Shown here in pieces: positions 1-6,787 of a stretch of DNA of 18,850 nucleotides; positions within the stretch are counted from its first letter, which is position 1, and each line of letters starts with the position of its first letter. The notes below the pieces were generated by a model. The model did not search any database. It was not told the DNA's origin and saw nothing but the letters and a program-made list of their open reading frames with translations. This DNA comes from JBDIAR01 sp039812545 (GTDB taxonomy: Bacteria > Actinomycetota > Actinomycetes > Actinomycetales > Dermatophilaceae). The position numbers were made by a program, and so were the translations under genes. The stretch lies in assembly GCA_039812545.1 (NCBI GenBank), contig JBDIAR010000053.1, positions 1-18,850 of the forward strand, given 5' to 3'.

Positions 1-156
1 GCCTGGGTCCTGACCTATGCACATTCACCCATGTACGTGCCTGGAAAGTACGTTCCCGGCCACGCGACGGCGCAAGAACCGAGAGGCGCATGCACACTGA
101 CGTTGATCGTCGACGCAGAAACGGGCGAACTCCCCGCAGAATTCCAGACGTGTTGA
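1..156 (+). CDS. C-terminal end of an unidentified gene (5' end outside window)
   Basis: An open frame enters at base 1 and runs 51 codons to a TGA at 154-156. The translation looks like real protein: it ends in a hydrophobic strand, a V-D-A-E-T-G-E turn, and a cysteine as the last residue, with another cysteine 20 residues earlier. The V-D-A-x-T-G-E turn is common in secreted actinobacterial proteins, where it joins two beta strands, but it does not identify a family. Third codon positions are only moderately G/C-rich, as in the lipoprotein gene 33 bases downstream with which it may be co-transcribed. No function can be assigned. It could also be a chance open frame, but its length from the edge, its protein-like composition and its spacing to the next gene favour a true gene end. 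Confidence 0.5.
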   Translation, partial: AWVLTYAHSPMYVPGKYVPGHATAQEPRGACTLTLIVDAETGELPAEFQTC

Positions 157-189
157 TCGACTGTCAGCGGATCGGCGGAGCTGCGTGAC

Positions 190-711
190 GTGGCGCGCTC
201 CGGGGCCTTTACGTCACGGGGCGCGGCGCGACACCTTGGTCGCTGCTGCATCGCCGCTATGGCGATGCCCTTGCTGTCCGCTTGCCAGCCGGCCGACCAC
301 GCCGGCCAGATCGGCCTCAGTGTCGACCCGTCGGGCAGGCCGGTGGCCGTCGTGCTCGTGTGCGTAGGACGCCTTGATCGCCTCTTGCTGAACACGTCAG
401 GAGACCAGACCGTGGCGACCCTCCGGAGGGCTACTCCGATCACGGGTGACAAGAGCGTCGAGCGCGTGGCGCTGTCCAACCCCGCGCACCCGTGGCACAT
501 CGACAGTGGCGCTTGGTCGCAGCCCGCTTCCGGGAGCACCTACGAACTGCTCGGCGCCGACAGCCGCTTCGAGTGGAACGCCGGGGGCGTGGTCTTCACC
601 TCCGAAACGCTCAGGCATCTCACGCCAGAGCTCGTTGCGTATCCGCGGTCTGAGGACTCCCAGACGGTTCTCACGTCGGTGTCGGACATGGTGTCGGACC
701 GCTGCTTCTGA
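190..711 (+). CDS. small secreted lipoprotein, function unknown
   Basis: A 173-residue protein starting at GTG 190, nine bases after a CGGAG ribosome binding site (176-180). The N-terminus has arginines and a histidine (R3, R10, R14, H15, R18), a hydrophobic stretch (about 21-29) and a lipobox L29-S30-A31-C32. It should therefore be exported, lipid-modified on Cys32 and anchored to the outer face of the cell membrane. The mature part (about 142 residues) has no motif I recognise. It opens with a beta-strand-rich segment containing a V-D-P-S-G-R turn. Only two cysteines remain after Cys32 (C58 and C172, next to last), a likely disulfide closing the domain. Codon bias is weaker than in the big operon downstream. 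It ends 174 bases before that operon, across a gap with a candidate operator, so a shared function is not implied. Confidence 0.75.
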   Translation: MARSGAFTSRGAARHLGRCCIAAMAMPLLSACQPADHAGQIGLSVDPSGRPVAVVLVCVGRLDRLLLNTSGDQTVATLRRATPITGDKSVERVALSNPAHPWHIDSGAWSQPASGSTYELLGADSRFEWNAGGVVFTSETLRHLTPELVAYPRSEDSQTVLTSVSDMVSDRCF

Positions 712-763
712 GTCCGTCGTCGTCTGGCGTGCCGTCGGCGTGGCGTCGCCCTCCGTGCGAATC

Positions 764-778
764 GAGTAGTCACTACTC
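764..778. promoter_or_regulatory. 15-bp perfect palindrome, candidate operator for the downstream operon
   Basis: GAGTAGTCACTACTC is two perfect 7-bp half-sites around a single central C, lying 107 bases upstream of the ATG of the PhoD-like gene in the only sizeable gap before the five-gene block. With a one-base centre it is a poor RNA hairpin, and no T-tract follows, so a binding site for a dimeric repressor is more likely than a terminator. It is also more A/T-rich than its surroundings, which is typical of operators in such DNA. No matching regulator is encoded in the window. I do not recognise the sequence as the site of a known regulator, and I could not place convincing -35/-10 boxes beside it. 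Confidence 0.4.
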
Positions 779-869
779 ATGTGCTCGGTCGACCGCCCTC
801 CTACCGTCGAGAGGGTCAACAGGTCGGAGCCGCATGCCCGCAGCCGGGCCTCCGACCGCCGCTGCCAGT

Positions 870-875
870 GGAGGG
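870..875 (+). promoter_or_regulatory. ribosome binding site that fixes the start of the PhoD-like gene
   Basis: GGAGGG lies ten bases before the ATG at 886. The same frame stays open upstream to an ATG at 781, but that extension (35 codons) has no good binding site. It also reads as a Pro/Arg-rich stretch unlike the family. From 886 the protein begins directly with the strand pattern expected of the PhoD N-terminal domain. Confidence 0.7.
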
Positions 876-885
876 TTCGGTTCGG

Positions 886-3360
886 ATGTCATTGCCATTC
901 CTACTCGCCGGACCCATCCTGCGCCGAGTCGAACCCGGCTTCGTCAGCGTATGGGTGGCGTTGAGCCGAGCCTGCCAGGTGTCCGTCACCGTCTTCCCGG
1001 GGCCGCAAACCTCCACCGGGCCGGGGACCGCGGCCGGAGTCGCGGTGGCCAACGGCACCGCCCAGACCCGACCGTTCGGGGCTCACCTGCACGTCGCCCT
1101 TGTCACCGCCAAGGCCACGACGGCCCTGGCTCCCGGATCGCTGTACTCCTACGACCTGGTATGCGACGGAAAGGGATTAAAGGAACTCGGGCTCCTCAAA
1201 GACGTCTCTTCAGATGCCGATCGCCCGGCCGACGTGTCCACGTCGGCGCCCAAGCACCTGGCCATCGGCTACGAACTCGATCGCCTGCCCATGTTCGCGA
1301 TGGCCGCCCCGACCCTGGCGGACCTGCGGCTGGTGCACACGTCGTGCCGCAAGAGCAACGGGTCCGGTCCGGACGCACTGGCCTGGGTGGATGACGAGAT
1401 CTCCGACAACCAACTCGACCCGGTCGCCCGGCCGCAACAGCTCTTCCTCACCGGGGACCAGATCTACGCCGACGACCTGGGCGCCTGCCTTCTTCCGCTG
1501 GTCTCCCGGGTCGGCATCGAGGCGCTCGGGTTCACCGAGAAGCTGCCGGTCTCCGGGGTCGACGTCGAGGCGAGCGAGACGAACCTGCCCGCCCTTCGGC
1601 GCCAACGACTCACCCGCGAAATCGCCCGGTTCACCTCCACTGAGGCGGACAACCACCTGCTCACCTTCGGGGAATACGTCGCGATGTACCTCCTCGCGTT
1701 CGCCCCGCACGCCTGGAGCATGCTGGCCGAGGCCGACGACGTCTTCCGCGCCAAGCCGGCGGGCTCCGACGGCTGGCATCTCACCGACTGGGAGGCCGCG
1801 CACGGCGGTGTCGCCCAATGGCGCTCGGCTCGCGAGGCCAAGGGCGACCCGACCAACGAGGAGCGCTTCGCCGCCGAACGCTCCCGCGTCGAACAGTGGC
1901 GCGACGCCGTCCCCAAGGTGGCCCGGGCCCTGGCGAACGTGCCGACCTACATGATCTGCGACGACCACGAGATCACGGACGACTGGTACATCTCGGCGCG
2001 CTGGCGCAGCCGAGTCCTCACCGCCCCCCTCGGCCGCACGGTCATCCGCAACGGCCTCATGGCATACACGCTGTGCCAGAGCTGGGGGAACGACCCACAG
2101 GCCTACGAGCTGCAGGGACAGACCAGTCCGCCCGAACGCGACCTGCTCGATGCCCTGGAACGGTATGCCGCCGACGGCGCCCAGACCTCGACCACCACCC
2201 GGGACAAGCTCGACGACCTGCTCGGGCTGACCTCGCCGACGGCATCACCGAAGGTGCGATTCCACTACTCGGTGCCCGGACCGCTGCACCTCGTGCGCGT
2301 GCTGGACACGCGCACCCGGCGCACCTACGACGGGACGGGCGACGGCCCGCCCAAACTGCTCGGCGGCACCCTCGACACCCAGCTGCCCGCAGGACCGTTC
2401 CACGACGGCCATACCCTGCTCGTCGTCGTCTCCGCGGCCCCGGTCCTGTTCCCGCGATTCCTCGACGTCCTCGTCCAACCCGTGGCCGCCGAGGTCTTCG
2501 ACTTCGCACACCATGTGTCCGGCAAGGAGAAGGCCGACCCGGCCAAGCGCGGCGCGACGATCCTCGGTGCCCAGGAGTACGACCTGGAGAGCTGGCACTG
2601 CGTCGAATCGGCGCACGAGACCTTCCTGCGCCGCTGCGGGACCTACCCGCGGGTCGTGATCCTGTCCGGTGACGTGCATTTCGCCTCGAGCATGGTCCTG
2701 GACTTCTGGGCCGCCGGCGACGACGTCGCCGACTCCCGGATCATCCAGTTCACCTCCTCTGCGGCCCGCAACGACCCCGGCCGGATGAAACGCGCCGTCA
2801 TCCGGTCGCTGCGCTCGGGTCAGGCCCTGCTCATGGGCGTGCCCTACGAACGGCTCGGCTGGGACTCCGAACCCGCCATCACGGTGCCACCGGGAGCGCA
2901 CTTGCGGCCCGGCCGGCGCGCTCGCCTGAAGCGGTCGCCGGGCGCAGTCCCGGCCGCCGGCTGGCCCGCCGGCACGGTCGTCGACCCCGCCAAGCCACCG
3001 GCATACCGATGGCGCCTGGCGAGCCTGCGCGACGAGAGCGCCAACCCGCTGCGTCCCTTCGAGGACACCACAGCCGGCCTCCTGCCGAGCCTCGGCGCAG
3101 ATCCCATTCAGGGGTATGCCGGAGTGCTCGGCTACCATGCGACGCTGGCCGCCAAGACGATCGATCCGTTGCGGCTCATGGTGTTCCGCAACAATATCGG
3201 CGTCATCTCGTTCGCCGCCGACGGACCCGACGAGGTCGTGGTCACCCACGAAATCCTCTCGCCGGACGGGGCGACGTCCTCCGACGGTGGGCGCTTCACC
3301 ACCCACACGGTCTCCACCGCCCGGCAAGCCCTGGTGCCCCCACAACTGAGGACGGTGTGA
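886..3360 (+). CDS. PhoD-like metallophosphatase without a signal peptide
   Basis: An 824-residue member of the PhoD / alkaline phosphatase D group, metal-dependent enzymes that hydrolyse phosphate mono- or diesters. The N-terminal roughly 120 residues look like the PhoD beta-sandwich domain (G-P-I-L-R-R-V-E-P ... V-S-V-W-V-A-L). The catalytic core follows, with metal-binding motifs G190-D191-Q-I-Y194-A-D196-D197, D359-D360-H361-E362 (then I-T-D-D-W-Y) and G595-D596-V-H598. Family members are usually about 450-580 residues. This one is longer, with extra sequence between the first two motifs and a Pro/Arg-rich insert at about 665-705 before a C-terminal region. Classical PhoD enzymes are exported by the Tat route, but here no twin-arginine or hydrophobic leader is present, so it probably acts in the cytosol or travels with its neighbours. 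It is the first gene of the five-gene block, and its stop codon is one base from the next ATG. The substrate cannot be told from sequence. Confidence 0.88.
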   Translation: MSLPFLLAGPILRRVEPGFVSVWVALSRACQVSVTVFPGPQTSTGPGTAAGVAVANGTAQTRPFGAHLHVALVTAKATTALAPGSLYSYDLVCDGKGLKELGLLKDVSSDADRPADVSTSAPKHLAIGYELDRLPMFAMAAPTLADLRLVHTSCRKSNGSGPDALAWVDDEISDNQLDPVARPQQLFLTGDQIYADDLGACLLPLVSRVGIEALGFTEKLPVSGVDVEASETNLPALRRQRLTREIARFTSTEADNHLLTFGEYVAMYLLAFAPHAWSMLAEADDVFRAKPAGSDGWHLTDWEAAHGGVAQWRSAREAKGDPTNEERFAAERSRVEQWRDAVPKVARALANVPTYMICDDHEITDDWYISARWRSRVLTAPLGRTVIRNGLMAYTLCQSWGNDPQAYELQGQTSPPERDLLDALERYAADGAQTSTTTRDKLDDLLGLTSPTASPKVRFHYSVPGPLHLVRVLDTRTRRTYDGTGDGPPKLLGGTLDTQLPAGPFHDGHTLLVVVSAAPVLFPRFLDVLVQPVAAEVFDFAHHVSGKEKADPAKRGATILGAQEYDLESWHCVESAHETFLRRCGTYPRVVILSGDVHFASSMVLDFWAAGDDVADSRIIQFTSSAARNDPGRMKRAVIRSLRSGQALLMGVPYERLGWDSEPAITVPPGAHLRPGRRARLKRSPGAVPAAGWPAGTVVDPAKPPAYRWRLASLRDESANPLRPFEDTTAGLLPSLGADPIQGYAGVLGYHATLAAKTIDPLRLMVFRNNIGVISFAADGPDEVVVTHEILSPDGATSSDGGRFTTHTVSTARQALVPPQLRTV

Positions 3361-3361
3361 C

Positions 3362-6300
3362 ATGGCTGCGGTCCCGGAGAAGCCGCCGACCTTCTTCCAG
3401 CGGGTCGGTCGCTGGGTCATGGACGCCGTCGACTGGGTCGAGGAGACCCTCGGCGACCCCGCTCTGGCCGCGCAATTGCGCGAAGACCTCGGGCTCAACA
3501 CCGACAACCCCGCCACCCCGGCGGTGCCGGCCGACAAGCGCGCGGCCATCGAGAAGTTCGCCGCCACCAAGGAGAAGGACCTCACCCAGGACGCATTCAT
3601 CCAGACCGTCGGCCAGATCGTCGGACTGATCGACACCGTCAAGACCTTCGCCGACGCGGTCGCCGCGGACGGGGTGGACCCCTGGGATCTGGTCACGCTG
3701 CTCTTCCGGGTCTGGTCGGTCCAGTCGCTCAAGGAGCGCAACCCGGCGGCCTACGCCCTCTGCCAACTCGTCGGCCTGATCAGCGCCGAGGAGGAGACCC
3801 TCGAGGTTCTCGATCCCGCGCCGGCGCTGAAGCTGTTGCGCGGCAACACCACTGCCTCGGACACCGACGCGTGGATCGACCGGTTGTCGATGCTCGCCGG
3901 CGGCGGCGTCGTCATCGCCGACGCAGTGACGAGAAAGTTCGCCGAGGCGGGACCCGACGCGGGTACCGGGCCGATGGAGGTGCTCTTCGGCTACGACCCG
4001 GCTCCCGGCGACGACCCCGCCGCGGCCATCGCCGCCTCCCGCACCCTGACCGTCGGCATCCCCATCGCCACCGGGGACGGCGGGGCGGTCACACCGCAGC
4101 TCAGCATCGTCGCCATCGCCCGCGAACACGGCGGACCCGGCCTCATGCTCGGCGCATCGGGCCACCTGAAGTACGGCGCCACCGTCGAGGGCCTCAAGGT
4201 CACCTTCGAGGCCGGCCTCGGGGGCGCCTTCGTTCTCTACATTCCGTTCGAGAAGAAGCCGGTTCGCATCCTGACCGGAGCGACGCCGTCGTTCGGCTTG
4301 ACCGTCTCGCCCGAGGGTGCCGGGGCCGACAAGCCCGCTCTGCTCATCGGCGTGCCCGGCAAGACCCGGTTCGAAATCGGCCGCTTGGGCCTTGGCGTGC
4401 AATGCGATTCGGGGGGAGCGGGGATACGCGTCAACGCCCACAAGGGCAAGCTCGCCATCGTCCTCGGTGACGGCGACTCCTTCCTTCGGCAACTGCCCGG
4501 CGGCAATATCGAGGTGCCCATCGATCTCGGCCTGCTGCTGGACACCGCACACGGCGTGCGGATCGACGGCGGCACTGGACTGAAGGTCAACCTCCCGGTC
4601 AACGCCAACCTGTTCGGCGTCTTCACCGTTCAATACCTCCAGCTGGAGGCCACCCTCGACGCGAACCCGGTCGTCGACATCTACGGCGGATTCTCCCTGC
4701 ACCTGGGCCCATTCCAGGCCAGCGTCGACCGGATCGGGGTATCCCTGCGGATCGGCGACGTCATCGACGGTCGCACGAAGCTGAGCGAACTCGTCGCGTT
4801 CAGCCCGCCCAAGGGCATCGGGCTGGTCCTCGAAGCGGGTCCGGTCAAGGGCGGCGGGTACCTCTACATCGACGCCGAGAAGGGCCAGTATGCCGGTGCC
4901 CTGGAACTGAAGATCATGACCTTCAGTCTCAAGGCGATCGCCATCATCGACACCAAGAAGCCGGACGGCTCCGAGGGCTGGGCGCTCCTCGTGGCGATCT
5001 ACGGACAGTTCTCCGTCCACATCGCGTTCGGCATCTTCCTCACCGGCATCGGCGGCCTGGTCGGCCTGCATCACCGAGTCGACCTGCCGGCCCTGAAAGC
5101 CGGTACCAAGACCGGTGCGCTCGACGACATCCTCTTCCCCGCCGACCCCGTCGGGCAGGCGCCGCGGATCATCAACCAGTTCCGCACGCTGTTCCCCTAC
5201 GAGGAGGGCACGCTCATCCTCGGGCCGATGCTCCAACTCGCGTTCAGCCAGCCGCCCGTGGTCTACCTCAACATCGGACTGATCTTCGAGGTGAAGAACG
5301 CCCTCGCCGACACCGGGCCGGTCCGCCTCTCCAAGATCGTGCTCCTCGGCCAGATCCTCGCCCAATTGCCGCCCAAGGCAACGGGATCGCCGGCCATTCT
5401 CAAACTCATCGTCGACATCGACGGGTACTACGACGCCGACGAGAAGTTCCTGTGGATCCACGCCCGACTGCGCGACTCCTTCGTCGGCATCGAGGGCGTC
5501 ACCAAGCTGGACCTGGCCGGCGAGTTCCTGCTCGCCATGCGATTCGGCGACCAACCGGCCTTCGTGCTGTCGGCCGGTGGGTTCCACCCGGCATACAAGG
5601 ACGTCCCCGCGGGAGTGCCCGCCCAACTCGAACGCCTCAGCGTCGCGTTCAACATCAACATCATTCGGCTCAAGGTCGAGGTGTACTTCGCGGTCACCTC
5701 GAACAGCGTCCAGGCCGGAACCAAGACGACCGTGTCGGCCAGTATCGGGATCGCCTCCATCGAGGGCTGGCTCGGCTTCGACGCGCTGCTCTACGTCAGT
5801 CCGAAGTTCCACTTCATCGTCGACGTGCACTTCGGGGTCAAGCTCAAGGCGTTCGGGCACACCCTCATGTCGGTTCAGGTCGACGCCTCGCTCGAGGGGC
5901 CGGGGGAGTGGCACATCTCCGGGAGCTTCTCGTTCTCGATCCTGTTCTGGGACAAGTCGATCTCCTTCGACGAACGGTGGGGCTCGGCACCGGCCGTCAC
6001 CACCGAATCGGCCAGCGCCAAACAGGCGCTGCAGGCCGCGCTCGCCGACCCCGGCAGTATCGAGACCAGCGCTCCCCTCGGCGGCAACTCCTTGGTCACC
6101 CTGTACGCCGGCAAGGAGTCCGGGGCACTGGCCCACCCGCTCGGGCGGATGGCCGTGCGACAGAAGGCCCTCCCGCTCGGCGTCCGGATCGATCGCATGG
6201 GGACGGCACCGCTGTCGGAGGGGGCTTCGACGTATGCCGTGGAGTCCGTCACCATCGGCGGCCTGCCGACCGACGCGGCCGAACCGGTGCAGGAGTGGTT

Positions 6301-6787
6301 CGCGCGCGGGCACTTCATGGAACTGTCCAACCAGGACAAGCTGGATCTGCACTCCTTCGAACGATTCGACTGCGGCATCGCATTCGGCTCGTCGAGCTAC
6401 CTGGTGCCGGGCGCCTCCACGACCGCATCCGCCGACTACGAGGTCAGCGTCCTCGAACCCGAACCACGTTTGCATCTCTACTGGTCCGTGGTTTCGCTGG
6501 GCCGCGAGGCGATGGCCCACTCGCTGGCCGAGTCACTGGTCCCCTTCGGGGCGGCAGCCCGTGGACAGCGCGCCGCGATGACCGCCCTGCGACCCACCGA
6601 CCGTGGCCGAGCCGCGGTCGCGGCGCCCGCCCTGGCCGTCGTCGACGCAGCGACGCTGACCTCGGCGCTGGAGGTGCCGGTGTCCGTGGCGTCCTCCCCG
6701 GCGCTGGTGGCCGATCTGGTGGCCGCCCAGGGGCGCACCGTCATGGACAGCTGCCGCGTGATCGAGGAATACGAGGTGTCGTTGTGA
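3362..6787 (+). CDS. DUF6603-domain protein, large and beta-rich, function unknown
   Basis: A 1141-residue protein that starts one base after the phosphatase stop, with GAGGA (3348-3352) nine bases before the ATG. Residues 1-150 are helical (R-V-G-R-W-V-M-D-A-V-D-W-V near the start). From about 200 to 875 the sequence is a long run of alternating hydrophobic beta strands separated by Gly-rich turns. Residues about 485-875 match my memory of the DUF6603 family: G-P-V-K-G-G-G-Y-L-Y near 493-502, the D-x-I-L-F-P-A-D-P segment, G-F-D-A-L-L, and S-F-S-I-L-F-W ending near W873. A C-terminal module around 979-1000 (W-F-A-R-G-H-F-M-E-L-S ... S-F-E) also recurs in such proteins. There is no signal peptide and no clear helix long enough to span a membrane. 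The strand pattern suggests a long beta-helix, barrel or groove able to bind lipids or act as a scaffold; that is inference only. The domain call is good, but the function is unknown. Confidence 0.85.
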   Translation: MAAVPEKPPTFFQRVGRWVMDAVDWVEETLGDPALAAQLREDLGLNTDNPATPAVPADKRAAIEKFAATKEKDLTQDAFIQTVGQIVGLIDTVKTFADAVAADGVDPWDLVTLLFRVWSVQSLKERNPAAYALCQLVGLISAEEETLEVLDPAPALKLLRGNTTASDTDAWIDRLSMLAGGGVVIADAVTRKFAEAGPDAGTGPMEVLFGYDPAPGDDPAAAIAASRTLTVGIPIATGDGGAVTPQLSIVAIAREHGGPGLMLGASGHLKYGATVEGLKVTFEAGLGGAFVLYIPFEKKPVRILTGATPSFGLTVSPEGAGADKPALLIGVPGKTRFEIGRLGLGVQCDSGGAGIRVNAHKGKLAIVLGDGDSFLRQLPGGNIEVPIDLGLLLDTAHGVRIDGGTGLKVNLPVNANLFGVFTVQYLQLEATLDANPVVDIYGGFSLHLGPFQASVDRIGVSLRIGDVIDGRTKLSELVAFSPPKGIGLVLEAGPVKGGGYLYIDAEKGQYAGALELKIMTFSLKAIAIIDTKKPDGSEGWALLVAIYGQFSVHIAFGIFLTGIGGLVGLHHRVDLPALKAGTKTGALDDILFPADPVGQAPRIINQFRTLFPYEEGTLILGPMLQLAFSQPPVVYLNIGLIFEVKNALADTGPVRLSKIVLLGQILAQLPPKATGSPAILKLIVDIDGYYDADEKFLWIHARLRDSFVGIEGVTKLDLAGEFLLAMRFGDQPAFVLSAGGFHPAYKDVPAGVPAQLERLSVAFNINIIRLKVEVYFAVTSNSVQAGTKTTVSASIGIASIEGWLGFDALLYVSPKFHFIVDVHFGVKLKAFGHTLMSVQVDASLEGPGEWHISGSFSFSILFWDKSISFDERWGSAPAVTTESASAKQALQAALADPGSIETSAPLGGNSLVTLYAGKESGALAHPLGRMAVRQKALPLGVRIDRMGTAPLSEGASTYAVESVTIGGLPTDAAEPVQEWFARGHFMELSNQDKLDLHSFERFDCGIAFGSSSYLVPGASTTASADYEVSVLEPEPRLHLYWSVVSLGREAMAHSLAESLVPFGAAARGQRAAMTALRPTDRGRAAVAAPALAVVDAATLTSALEVPVSVASSPALVADLVAAQGRTVMDSCRVIEEYEVSL

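Noticed and set aside
15..539. 174-codon minus-strand frame at the left edge
   Set aside because: Opposes the lipoprotein gene with its clear lipobox and ribosome binding site; the product shows no protein-like features.
781..885. Earlier ATG for the PhoD-like gene
   Set aside because: No good ribosome binding site, and the added 35 residues are Pro/Arg-rich and unlike the family; the start at 886 has GGAGGG.
2245..3741. 498-codon minus-strand frame spanning the phosphatase/DUF6603 junction
   Set aside because: Shadow of two well-supported genes; no ribosome binding site or recognisable domain.
3296..6520. 1074-codon open frame on the minus strand
   Set aside because: Antisense to the DUF6603 gene; its translation is Asp/Glu/Gly/Arg-rich low-complexity text typical of the opposite strand of high-GC genes and matches no family.
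5452..6783. Upstream extension of the 1171-aa protein's frame
   Set aside because: The extension is Arg-rich and lies inside the DUF6603 gene; the GTG at 6784 with GAGG and stop-start overlap is the credible start.
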